A stretch of 64,000 bases of DNA from Locusta migratoria. Taxonomy: Eukaryota; Arthropoda; Insecta; Orthoptera; Acrididae. The notes under the pieces were generated by a model that saw only the letters and a list, made by a program, of their open reading frames with translations, was not told the DNA's origin and made no database searches. The first letter of the stretch is position 1. The number at the start of each line of letters is the position of its first letter. The position numbers and the translations under genes are program-made. Where the stretch lies: assembly GCA_026315105.1 (NCBI GenBank), contig CM048755.1, positions 756,295,301 to 756,359,300 on the forward strand. The letters are read 5' to 3'. Of the stretch, positions 33,790 through 43,712 are shown piece by piece.

Positions 33790-36271
33790 TAAGTACTTAA
33801 TATTGCCTCATGTCATCCCAGTTATCAGACAGCGTTATTGTCCAGTGGAACTGCGGCGGTTTTTTCACCCGCCTGGCTGAGCTGCGACACCTTTTGAGCA
33901 TAACACCTGCTTTCTGCATTGCCCTCCAGGAAACATTGTTTCCAGCAATGCGGACCCCTGCCCTCTGGGGCTACAGGCGATATTATTGTAATCGTAGCCA
34001 GTATAACAGGGTCAGGTGGAGTATGTGTGTATGTCCTTACCTCTGTATATAGCGAACCTGTGCCCCTTCAGACGCTGTTGGAAGCGGTGGCTGTTAGGGT
34101 AAGGACAACACAAGAGTTCACCGTTTGCAGTCTTTCCCTCCCTCCTGATGGTGACGTCTCTCGGACTGTTATGGCTGCATTACTTTCTCAACTCCCCCCA
34201 TCTTTCTTACTACTGGGCGACTTTAATGCCCATAACACCTTGTGGGGTAGTTCCATGATTTCTGGCTGGGGCAGAGTAGTCGAGGACTTACTATCTCATC
34301 TTTACCTCTGCCTCTTGAACACGGGCGCCCCCACACATATTAGTGTGGCACATGGCACGTTCTCGGCCATTGTTCTGTCTATTTGCAGCCATAGCCTTTC
34401 ACCATCTGTCCACTGGAGAGCCCACGATGACTTGTGTGGCAGTGACCATTTTCCCATTTTCCTGATACTCCCACAACGTCAGTCCCCAGGGCGCCTGCCC
34501 AGGTGGGCCCTACACAAGGTTAGCTGGGACGCCTTTACCTCTGCTGCCACCGTTGGTCCTCCCCCACTCTACAACGTCGATGTGGCGGTCGAGGGCGCCA
34601 CGCGTACCATTGTTTCAGCTGTCTCTGTCTCACCCGTCTCTGGAGCACCTCATCGCTTTCAAGCGGCTCCGGGCACATGCTCGCTACCTCATTAAGAGAT
34701 GGAAGCAAGAGTGTTGGGAGAGGTACGTCTCCACTATTGGCACAGGTACCTCCACCACCCAGGTCTGGAACAAGATCAGGCGTTTAAGGGGACACGCAAC
34801 ACCATCAGGAATCCCTGGGATCTCTGTGAATGGCATAGTATGCACGGACCCAGCCACGCTTGCAGAGCTGTTTGCCGAGCATTATGCTCATGCCTTCTCC
34901 TCTGCGAATTACCTACCCGCGTTCCATACATTAAAGGAGCAGGTGGAACGCCAGCCCCTCTCCTTCACCACCCGCCGTACGGAGGCATATAACATGCCAT
35001 TCACAGAGTGGGAATTCCTCAGTGCTATTAAAAAGTGTCCCAACACGGCTCCAGGTCCCGACAGCATCCACAGCCAGATGTTGAAACACCTTTCAGCGGA
35101 GAGCCAGCGCTCTTCAACCACATCTGGTGCGACGGGGTTTTCCCTTCGCAGTGGCGGGAGGGTGTGATCATACCAGTGATTAAGCCAGGCAAAAACCCTG
35201 TCACTTTGGATAGCTATCGGCCCATTATGGTGACCAATGTCCTCTGTAAGCTGTTGGAGCGCATGGTCAGTAGGCGGTTGTGCTGCATCCTCGAGACTTG
35301 GGGCTTATTGGCTCCATGCCAGGGTGGGTTCCGCCAAGGTCGTTCCACCACCGACAACCTTGTGTAACTTGAGTCTGCGATCCGCACAGCCTTTACCAGC
35401 TGCCAACATCTGATAGCCGTCTTTTTCGATATGCAAAAAGCATATGATACTGGCGACACCACATACTTCGCACGTTACATGTTTTGGGTCTTTTTACCTG
35501 TCCGTACTTTTCGTGTTCAATTAGGTGCCTCTCGTAGTACCTCTCATGTGTAGGAAAATGGGGTTCCTCAGGGCTCTGTTTTGAGTGTCCCCTTATTTTT
35601 AGTAGCCATTAATGGCTTAGCTACAGCAGTTGGGTCGTCAGCATCCCCTTCACTTTATGCTGACGACTTTTGTATCTATTTTAGCTCTTCCAGCACTCAC
35701 GTTGCTGAACGTAGGCTGCAGGGAGCCATTAGGAAGGCGCAGTCCTGGGCTCTTACCCATGGCTTCCAGTTCTCTGCTGCAAAGAGGAGTGTTATGCACT
35801 TTTGTCGGCTTCGAACGGTACACCCTCAGCCCGAACTGTATCTCGGTGACCACCTATTAGAGGTTGTGGACACTCATCGTTTTTTGGGGCTTGTTTTCGA
35901 CTCATGGCTGATGTGGATCCCCCACATCCGTCAACTAAAATGGGAGTGCTGGTGCCACCTCAATGTCCTCCGCCTCCTGGGCCATACTTCCTGGGGAGCT
36001 GACCGCTCCACCCTGTTGAGGCTCTATCAGGCTCTGGTGCAATCCCGTTTAGATTTTGGATGTGTCGCCTACGGTTCAGCGTTACCCTCAGCACTGCGCT
36101 TGCTGGACCCCATTCACCACTGTGGGGTTCGCATCGCGACGGGTGCCTTTCATACCAGCCCTGTGACCAGCTTGCTTGCTGAGGCCAGGGTACCACCTTT
36201 GTCGATCCGTCGCCAACAACTGCTTGCAGCCTATGCCATGCTCGTGCACAGCTCATCAAGCCACCCGAACC

Positions 36272-36667
36272 CCCCTCAGGGGCTCAGCATTAATTTGCTG
36301 AGTACGGGCTTGGCGAACCCGGGGTCCTGAGCTGTGGGCTGTGTCGCGCCAACAGTCCGCTACACCGTAAGCTCTGTGCGTGCTTCAACGACCATCGTTC
36401 GGCGCGACGGTGGAACGTTGTACGTTTCAGAGCCCGGGGATCTTGGCTTAATCGTCCGGGTCGCGAGGACGGTACAAACCTCTATAAAAAAAACCTCAAT
36501 CTCAAGGTGTGCTACGTGCCGAGGAGATGCATGGCTGTTGAGGTTGAACAGCCGCTAGCGAGCAACCTCTGAGGAACCTGCCGCACCTCAGTTGTATAAG
36601 GCTTACCCAGGCAAGCGGGGCTCTGCCTGGGTGGACCCTTATTTCCCTAGCTGCTCGTGGGAACACG
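36272..36667 (+). promoter_or_regulatory. Structured 5' leader of copy E
   Basis: A 396-bp leader. In order: hairpin CCCC-TCA-GGGG at the exact 5' end; hairpin CTCAGCA/TGCTGAG with loop TTAATT; a GC-rich middle; the TATA-like CTATAAAAAAAA (36481-36492); a short upstream AUG frame (ATGCATGGCTGTTGA); stem GAGGTTG/CAACCTC; and hairpin ACCCAGGCA/TGCCTGGGT about 40 bp before ORF1. The same order and near-identical sequence occur in B, C, D and H. An internal promoter and RNA-structural role are inferred, not shown. Confidence 0.7.
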
Positions 36668-38184
36668 ATGAAAAGACCACGAAACGTTGGCGGACGTACA
36701 ACCGCCGTCTCTAAGCGCGGTAGAAGCGACTACAATGCTGAACAGTATGACCCCCAAACGTTTCCTTCCCTGTCTACACCATGGGAGGAACGTAGGGCCA
36801 AAAGTCAAGGTGTGGCTTACGCCCCGAAGTATTTAGTGTGCAGCCGTACAGACGGGGAATCTTTCATGTCCACGAAGCCAATATTCTTCGTGGACCATTT
36901 GGAAGACAAATATGGTGAGGTCGATGGCTTGTCAAAGATGAGGTCTGGATCCGTTTTAATAACGACGTCATCCCCGGCCCAGTCACGGGCTTTGTTGGCC
37001 TGTGACAAGCTGGGTGATGTTTCCGTTTCCATTACACCACATAAGACCTTAAACATGGTCCAGGGCATCATTTTCCACAGAGATCTGCTGTTGCAATCAG
37101 ACGATGAATTGAGAGCAAACTTGGAGCGGCGAGGTGTGCACTTCATCCGCCGTATCTATAGGGGTCCGAGGGACAAGAGGGTTGCCACCGGTGCCTTCAT
37201 CGTGGCTTTCGAGGGCGATTCATTGCCTGAGAAGGTCAAGGTGATGGTTTACCGGGTCGACGTCAAGCCTTACGTTCCTCCCCCTATGCGCTGCTTCAAG
37301 TGCTGGAGGTTTGGTCACATGTCCTCCCGATGTGACGCCAACCCAACATGTCGGGGGTGTGGGCGTGCATCCCATCCAGACGCCCCCTGTACCCCACCTC
37401 CAGTGTGTGTCAATTGCAATCAGCAGCATCCTCCTTGTTCGCCCGACTGTACTGTACTCCACAAAGAGCGCAAGATCATGGAGTATAAGACCCTGGACCG
37501 GCTGACATACGCAGAGGCCAGACGTAAATATATGAAGCTCCATCCTGTCACCATGACAACGTCTTATGCCACAGTAGCTTCGTCAGTCTCCAGACCATCT
37601 GTAGCACGAATGCCAGCGGGTCCCCAGGCCCGAGCCACTGCACCTGCCCCCTTGACAGTTGGGGGTGCTACTCCTTCGGTTGCTCCCACACTTTTCACGT
37701 TGGGAGCAACAGACAAGCCATTGCAGGGGACGTCGGTCCCCACCCCAGCGCCAGAGAAACAACAGCCTTCTCCGGCTCCTCTCGCCCGGAAGGCGTTCCA
37801 CGGGACACTCCCTCCGAGGCTTCTCTTCGTGGGAAAGTGGATCCCAGCAAATGGCTGACGGATCCCGCGGCTGCTGATCGAGGGGCCTCCACCTCTTCGT
37901 CGGCAGCTGCAGCCCCTGTTGAGAAGCCCTCACGGCCCTTAACGCCCAAGGGCCAGCGAGAGGGCAAAAAGAAAGAGAGAAAGAAAAAGGATTCTTTGGT
38001 GGCTTCCAAGCCACCCACACCCACATCCTCTGCTTCAGAGGATGAAGTCGAGATCCTTGCCTCCGCTGAGGATCTCGCACTTCTTGATTCGCCCGAATGT
38101 AGGAACTCTGCACATCCAGAATCACCTATGGTCTTAGATTCCGTAGATCCTGACCATAAGGCGGCAGATGTTCCTATGGAATGA
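36668..38184 (+). pseudogene. ORF1 (gag-like, RRM-like region plus three CCHC knuckles), one frameshift
   Basis: The frame opens at ATG 36668 (MKRPRNVGG) for 396 codons. The RRM-like region covers roughly residues 55-205. CCHC knuckles are at residues 209-222 (CFKCWRFGHMSSRC), 228-241 (CRGCGRASHPDAPC) and 247-261. Against copy B, one base is missing near 37821 (CCTCCGAGG for CCTTCTGAG), which ends the frame at TGA 37856-37858. The remaining part continues in another frame to TGA 38182-38184 with the usual Lys-rich (KKKERKKKD) and acidic (SEDEVEILAS) tail. The RNA-binding part is thus intact and only the C-terminal linker and tail are lost. ORF1 proteins of this kind form the ribonucleoprotein with the element RNA. 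Confidence 0.88.
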
Positions 38185-38207
38185 TCTTCTTTCCTTTCTT
38201 TTATTTT

Positions 38208-41200
38208 ATGGCTTTACAGCGAGTAGAAAGAGTTATTCTCCAGTGGAATTGCGGCGGCTTCTTTAATCGCCTGGCCGAGCTGCGCCAGTTACTGTGGCAC
38301 TACCCTGCACTTTGTATTGCCCTACAGGAGACATGGTTTCCAGCACAGCGCACCCCTGCCCTCTGTGGATATCGGGGGTACTACTGCAACAGGACCCTTT
38401 ACGACAGGGTGTCTGGCGGTGTCTGCCTATATATCCTGGACACTGTCCCAAGTGCCCCCGTACCCCTCACAACTACTCTTGAGGCAGTGGCTGTCAGAAT
38501 TCGGGTAACGCAAGAATTCACTGTCTGCAGCTTGTACCTTCCTCCGGATGAGGCCGTGTCTCTCAACACCCTTACCGCTCTGGTCTCGCAACTTCCCCCA
38601 CCATTCCTCCTTTTGGGGGACTTCAACGCCCACAACCCTTTGTGGGGTGGACTCCAGACCACAGGCCGTGGTAGGGATGTTGAGACATTGTTGGCGCAAC
38701 AAGACCTTTGCCTTCTGAATACAGGTGCCCCCACGCATTTTAGCGTGGCACAGGGCACGTATTCAACGATAGACCTCTCCGTCTGCAGCCCCAGTCTTCG
38801 ACCACACCTCGGTTGGCGTGTGCATGAGGACCTGTGTGGCAGCGACCACTTTCCCATCTTTGTGTCGCTCCCGCAGTACCAAGCTGCAGACAGCTTACCC
38901 CGTTGGTGTCTCCGTAGGGCTGACTGGCCAGTCTATACTTCAACCGCTGTCATCACTGCACCACTGCCAGATGACATTGACAATGCAGTCCAGCAGGTGA
39001 CTGATAGTATTGTCAGGGCCGCTGAGGTAGCAGTTCCGCAAACCACCGGTTCCACTAGGCGTAGGTCCGTGCCTTGGTGGACACCGGAGATTGCTGAGGC
39101 TATCCGGGAACGTCGGCGAGCGCTCCAGCGCCATCGACGCCACCCATCCATGGAGAATTTTGTGGCCTTTAAACGGCTCCGTGCGCGTGCTCGACGACTC
39201 ATACAGCAGAGCAAGCAGGATTCCTGGGAGCGGTATGTAGCCAGTATCGGCTCCCGCACCTCCCTGACTAAGGTATGGACGCAAGTCCGACGCGTCTTCG
39301 GATACCGCCCGCCGACAGGAATCCCATCCCTCACCATCCAGGGTGTGCTCTGCACGCTCCCGACAGCTATCGCCGAGCACATGGCAGACCACTACGCACA
39401 ATGCTCTGCGACTGCCATGTACAGTGCTGACTTCTGCACCCTCAAAGAGCGGGCCGAGCGGAAACAGTTCTCTTTCCGCACTCGTCGTCGGGAAATATAC
39501 AACGACCCGTTTAGCGAGTGGGAGTTCCGATCTGCCCTTGCTGCATGTCCTGATACAACTCCGGGACCAGATAGGATTCACGGCCAATTTCTCCGACACC
39601 TCTCACCAGAGTTTCAACGCCGCATTCTCGCCCTGTTCAACCATCTATGGGCAGAGGGCACTTTCCCGTCGCAGTGGCGGGAAAGCACTATCATCCCGGT
39701 GCTGAAACCTGGTGCAGACCCCCTGGTGGCTGACAATTACCGTCCGATCAGCCTCACCAACGTTCTCTGCAAGCTCTTCGAACGTATTGTGAGTCGGCGG
39801 CTTATGTGGATCCTAGAAGGGCGCGGACTCCTTGCTCCGCAACAGGGGGGCTTTCGCCAGGGCCGTTCTACCATTGACAACCTCGTGTCATTGGAGTCGG
39901 CCATTCGCGCTGCGTTTGCTAGGCGTGAGCATCTCGTTGTTGTATTTTTCGACCTTCGAAAGGCGTATGACACCACCTGGCGCCATCATATTTTGACGAC
40001 TCTGCACGACTGGGGCTTACGTGGCGCCCTTCCTGTTTTTATTCGCAATTTCCTCTCCCACCGATCGTTTCGGGTGAGGGTTGGGACATCATTTAGCTCC
40101 CCCCGTATTCAGGAGAACGGTGTCCCACAGGGCTCCGTCCTTAGCGTTCCATTCTTTTTAGTGGCGATAAACGGTCTTGCTGCGGCTGTGGGGCCATCAG
40201 TCAGTTGCTCTCTGTTCGCCGATGACTTCTGCCTGTATTTCAGCTCCGTTTCCATCGGCGTCGCTGAACGGCGGCTGCAGGGTGCCATCCGAAAGGCCCA
40301 CTCATGGGCCTCTACTCACGGATTTCAGTTCTCCGCACTGAAAACCCGCGTGATGCACTTCTGTCGCAGTCGGGTAGTTCACCCTGACCCAGAGCTCTAC
40401 TTGGGTGGTGAACTACTTCAGGTCGAGGAAACACATCGCTTCCTGGGCATGGTGTTCGATGCCCGGCTGACTTGGGTGCCACACCTACGTCAGCTGCGAC
40501 AGAAGTGTTGGCGGCATTTAAATGTTCTTAGATGCCTCAGCCATACTAGTTGGGGAGCAGCACGTTCAACCCTTCTTCAGCTCTACAAGTCTCTCATTCT
40601 GTCACGGCTTGATTACCGGAGCTTGGTGTACGACTCCGCAGCCCCTTCTGCCTTGCGGGTCCTAGACCCCGTTCACCACACAGGTGTGCCTCTCGCAACA
40701 GGGGCTTTTCGTACCAGTCCCGTAACGAGCCTTCTAGCTGAAGCTGGTGTTCCCCCTCTGCGGTATCGCCGGCAACGGTTGTTGGTGAGTTACGTTGCCC
40801 GGGTTCATGCTTCACTCCGCCATCCGAACCACAGGCTTCTCTTCCCCCTTTCTGCACTCCATCCCCCACGACGTCGGCCCAGGTCGGGTCTCCCGATTGC
40901 GGTCCGTGTCCGTTCCCTTCTCTCCTCACTTGATTCTTTACCTCTTCCTCCACCTTACCATTACTCCCCCCGTATCCCCCCCTGGAAAATTCCTCGCCTG
41001 GAGCTTCGGCTGGACTTGTCCCGGGATTCGAAAGCCCCGATTTCACCACTGCTTCTCCGTCGCCAGTTCCATGCACTGCTTAATACGTTTAATGGAGCAA
41101 CCATCATCTACACGGACGGTTCTTTGGTCGATGGCCAAGCTGGATATGCCTTTATGTATGATGACCACATCGAACAGCGGTCATTGCCTTGTGGAAGCAG

Positions 41201-41879
41201 CATCTTCACCACAGAACTGGTCGGTATTTTGAGAGCTCTTGAACACCTCAGAGCCCGCCCCAGGGGGTCGTTCGTCATCTGTAGCGACTCCCTGAGTGGC
41301 TTACAGGCCCTCGACCAGTTTCTGCCCAAACACACTGTGGTGCGAGCCATTCAAGATGCTGTATTCGCCCTTGGCGAGTCAGGCCGTTCTGTCGTTTTTG
41401 TTTGGACGCCAGGGCATGTAGGTATACCAGGCAATGAACGTGTGGATCAGCTGGCCAAGCAGGCCACCACTATGCGGTCCCTGGACATTGGCCTCCCAGT
41501 TTCCGACCTCCAAACCCAGTTGACCCGCAAGGTCTTAAGGGTTTGGAATTCCGAATGGGCAGACTCCACTGAACCAAATAAGCTCCGTGCTGTCAAGCCG
41601 TCTACCGCTGCATGGAAGACGTCCCTGAGGGCTTCTCGCAGGGAGTCGGTTGTCCTTTGCCGACTCCGTATAGGCCATACTTGGCTCACGCATGGTCACC
41701 TTCTGCGTCGCGAGGACCCTCCGCAGTGTCGATGTGGTGCGCCTTTGACGGTCGCCCACATCTTAATTGAATGCCACAATTTAGCCGCAGTGAGACGAAA
41801 TTTTAATATCCCTGACGTTTTGCAGCTTGCATTAGCTGACAACACCTCCATGGTTGACTATTTTACATTTTATGCGTGA
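38208..41879 (+). CDS. ORF2 protein: APE endonuclease, reverse transcriptase, RNase H (nearly intact)
   Basis: 1,223 codons without a stop from ATG 38208 (MALQRVERVILQWN), chosen because the same start is used by B, D and H; an in-frame ATG at 38181 adds nine residues. The endonuclease has N14, E41 (ALQETWF), Y110, D138/N140 (GDFNAH) and D213-H214 (SDHFP). The reverse transcriptase has FFDLRKAYDT, NGVPQGSVLS and catalytic FADD at D672/D673. The RNase H acidic set is D970 (YTDGS), E1003, D1027 (CSDSL) and D1080 (NERVDQL). The C-terminal cluster CRCGAPLTVAHILIEC follows. The enzyme nicks target DNA and primes cDNA synthesis there. A 2-base deletion near 41860 replaces the last ~14 residues (VLNFMRECGFYKSI in copy A) with YFTFYA. 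All visible catalytic residues are present. Confidence 0.92.
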   Translation: MALQRVERVILQWNCGGFFNRLAELRQLLWHYPALCIALQETWFPAQRTPALCGYRGYYCNRTLYDRVSGGVCLYILDTVPSAPVPLTTTLEAVAVRIRVTQEFTVCSLYLPPDEAVSLNTLTALVSQLPPPFLLLGDFNAHNPLWGGLQTTGRGRDVETLLAQQDLCLLNTGAPTHFSVAQGTYSTIDLSVCSPSLRPHLGWRVHEDLCGSDHFPIFVSLPQYQAADSLPRWCLRRADWPVYTSTAVITAPLPDDIDNAVQQVTDSIVRAAEVAVPQTTGSTRRRSVPWWTPEIAEAIRERRRALQRHRRHPSMENFVAFKRLRARARRLIQQSKQDSWERYVASIGSRTSLTKVWTQVRRVFGYRPPTGIPSLTIQGVLCTLPTAIAEHMADHYAQCSATAMYSADFCTLKERAERKQFSFRTRRREIYNDPFSEWEFRSALAACPDTTPGPDRIHGQFLRHLSPEFQRRILALFNHLWAEGTFPSQWRESTIIPVLKPGADPLVADNYRPISLTNVLCKLFERIVSRRLMWILEGRGLLAPQQGGFRQGRSTIDNLVSLESAIRAAFARREHLVVVFFDLRKAYDTTWRHHILTTLHDWGLRGALPVFIRNFLSHRSFRVRVGTSFSSPRIQENGVPQGSVLSVPFFLVAINGLAAAVGPSVSCSLFADDFCLYFSSVSIGVAERRLQGAIRKAHSWASTHGFQFSALKTRVMHFCRSRVVHPDPELYLGGELLQVEETHRFLGMVFDARLTWVPHLRQLRQKCWRHLNVLRCLSHTSWGAARSTLLQLYKSLILSRLDYRSLVYDSAAPSALRVLDPVHHTGVPLATGAFRTSPVTSLLAEAGVPPLRYRRQRLLVSYVARVHASLRHPNHRLLFPLSALHPPRRRPRSGLPIAVRVRSLLSSLDSLPLPPPYHYSPRIPPWKIPRLELRLDLSRDSKAPISPLLLRRQFHALLNTFNGATIIYTDGSLVDGQAGYAFMYDDHIEQRSLPCGSSIFTTELVGILRALEHLRARPRGSFVICSDSLSGLQALDQFLPKHTVVRAIQDAVFALGESGRSVVFVWTPGHVGIPGNERVDQLAKQATTMRSLDIGLPVSDLQTQLTRKVLRVWNSEWADSTEPNKLRAVKPSTAAWKTSLRASRRESVVLCRLRIGHTWLTHGHLLRREDPPQCRCGAPLTVAHILIECHNLAAVRRNFNIPDVLQLALADNTSMVDYFTFYA

Positions 41880-43712
41880 GTGTGGACTTTACAAGTCCAT
41901 TTAATGTTTGTGTTTCTCTGTCGTTTCTCTGTCCTCCGCCTGCTTAAGTCTGTTAGGTAGGTGGTTTTAGCGCGTTGCAGAGTGGCTGGGTGTGTTCCTT
42001 ATATCCTTGTGACCACCCAGCGAAAACACTCTTGTGCTGTTTCAGCTGTTTTATCCCTTCTTCGTTTTTAATCGTATCCTTTCTTTCTATTAGTCTGTAA
42101 GTTTTAAACTTTGACTTGTTAATGCATTCACTTCGGATCGCTTAACAAAATGTTTTATCTTTTTGATTGGAACAAGGGACTGATAACCGTCGTAGTTTAG
42201 TCCCTTCCAAAACCCAACAACAACAACAACAACAACAACCACCCGAACCACCATGTTCTTTTCTCCCGCATGGTCGTCAGTGACCAACGACGACGACCCA
42301 GGTTGGGTCATACGATCGCCTTCAGGGTCTCTGCTGCAGGAACTTGAGTCTTACCCACTACCACCTCATATTGGGTCCACACACGCACGCCTCCGTGGCG
42401 CCTGCCAAGGCCGTCTATTTGCCTGGACTTGGCCTGTGGACCCAAAGACTCAGTTCCACCTGAAGCTCTCTGTCGCCAGTTTTTAGCACTTATAGCTAGA
42501 TTTCCTGGACACGACCTAATTTACACGGATGGTTAGAAAGTTGAGAGCCGGGTTGGTTTTGCGTTCGCTCATGACACCCATGTTGAACAACACTCCCTGC
42601 CGGCTGGCTGCAGTGTCTATACTGCAGAGCTGGTCGCTATTTCCCGCGCTCTCGAGCATGCCAGGTCCTGCTCAGGTGAGTCCTTTCTCATCTGCAGTGA
42701 CTCCCTGAGCAGCCTTAGAGCCCTTGACCAGTGTTATCCACGGTCTCCTCTGGTGTAGGGAATTCAGGAGGCCCTATCTGCCCTTGACAGGTCCGGTCAA
42801 TCAGTGGTGTTCCTCTGGTCCGCGGACCATGTCGGTATTCCGGGCAATGAACATGTTGATATGCTGGCCAAGCAGGTTGTTGAAGCGCCTGTTTTAAAGA
42901 TCGGCCTCCCGGATTCTGATCTCCGGACAGTACTGCGACATAGAGTGCGTGAGCTCTGGGCCACCGAGTGGAGTAGCCTGGCAACACCCAACAAATTCAG
43001 GGCTATCAAGGAGACGACGACTGTGTGGCGTTCTTCTATGCGGGCCTGCCGCCGGGACTCAGTAGTCCTGTGCCAGCTCCGCATTGGCCATACATGGCTG
43101 ACTCACGGCTATCTCCTTCGTGGCGACGAACCGCCTGTGTGTCGCTGTGGCGCGCACCTGACGGTGGCGCACATCTTAATGGAATGCCCTGTTTTATCCC
43201 CTCTGCGGCGGAGTTTTAATTTTCCTGCGCTTTTATCCCAAGTTTTAATTGACGATGCCAAAATGGCTGATACTGTTTTAAGTTCTATTCGGGACAGTGG
43301 TTTTTACCCCTCCATTTAAAGCTTTTCTTCAGTGTCTGTGTCCGTCCTGTCATGAACTCCGATTGAAGGTTTTCCTTTGTTTCCGTGTGGCTGACTTTTC
43401 CTGTGTTTAGTCTCACAGTCCGTCAGCCACAGACGTCGGCTTTCACATTTTATTTCTTGTCGTTGCTCGGTTATACTGTGTGATTTTCATTGTTTTAGTT
43501 GTCTCTTGCCGTGTTTACTGTCCTTTAACTGACTCGGGGGATATTCCTGTCCCCTAGTTGTTCTCCACTTAGGGCTCTTTTACGCGTTAACACCTTTTGT
43601 TGTGATGCCTAACAATGGAATGGGGGACTAATGACCTCCGTAGTTTTGTCCCCCTAAAACATCCGAACAACAACAACAACAACAACAACATACCAACTGC
43701 CTTTGGGTATAT

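Larger units (their letters stand above)
36272..42238 (+). mobile_element. LINE family I, copy E (full-length, youngest, ORF2 nearly intact)
   Basis: A complete 5.97-kb copy: leader 36272-36667, ORF1 36668-38184, ORF2 38208-41879, and a 3' UTR ending in (CAA)n at 42214-42238. A perfect 11-bp target-site duplication CCACCCGAACC (36261-36271 and 42239-42249) shows it jumped into copy D. It has the fewest defects of all copies: one single-base deletion in ORF1 and a 2-base deletion in the last codons of ORF2. Its closest relative here is copy A. 3'-UTR hairpins: GCTGGGTG (41985-41992)/CACCCAGC (42014-42021) and AAGGGACT (42174-42181)/AGTCCCTT (42199-42206). Confidence 0.95.
33810..43319 (+). pseudogene. 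ORF2 remnant of copy D, interrupted by copy E
   Basis: ORF2 runs 33810-36271 and 42239-43319. The start MSSQLSDSVIVQWNCGGFF matches the conserved ORF2 start. Endonuclease motifs include LLLGDFNAHNTLWG and SDHFPIF. About 130 bp of the linker are missing near 34620 compared with copy H. The RT has lost part of its fingers near 35450 but keeps SLYADDFCIYF (35653-35685). After E, the RNase H reads LIYTDG then a stop (42533), TAELVAIS, ICSDSLSSL and WSADHVGIPGNEHVDMLAKQ. It ends GFYPSI at 43319. Multiple stops (35365, near 35551, 42533, 42757) and frameshifts make it non-coding. Confidence 0.85.
31868..43690 (+). mobile_element. LINE family I, copy D, split by copy E
   Basis: Copy D occupies 31868-36271 and 42239-43690; between them lies the whole of copy E. 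The sequence CCACCCGAACC of D is duplicated at 36261-36271 and 42239-42249, so E inserted into the RNase H-side linker of D's ORF2. D has leader 31868-32264, ORF1 to 33789, ORF2 33810-43319 (less E), and a 3' UTR ending in (CAA)n. It groups with H: both have internal hairpin TGTGGCTGAC/GTCAGCCACA (D 43386-43395/43422-43431) and terminal GGGGGAC/GTCCCCC (43622-43628/43648-43654). No target duplication was found for D itself. Confidence 0.9.

Noticed and set aside
33810..36271. Reading copies D and E as one tandem or chimeric LINE.
   Set aside because: The 11-bp duplication and the exact resumption of D after E show nested insertion.
36334..36558. A ~74-codon open frame in the leader of family I (also at 16644-16868, 7969-8175 and 31930-32139), which might encode a small protein.
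   Set aside because: It begins at GTG, not ATG. The number of A in the CTATAAAA run differs between copies (7, 8 or 9) and changes the frame, so the C-terminal part is not conserved. Conservation is better explained at the nucleotide level.
13905..42240. (CAA)n runs as microsatellites or CRISPR-like arrays.
   Set aside because: They are the 3' tails of family-I LINEs (and of the RTE-like piece at 29036-29064), each directly after a LINE 3' end. No spaced direct repeats were seen anywhere.
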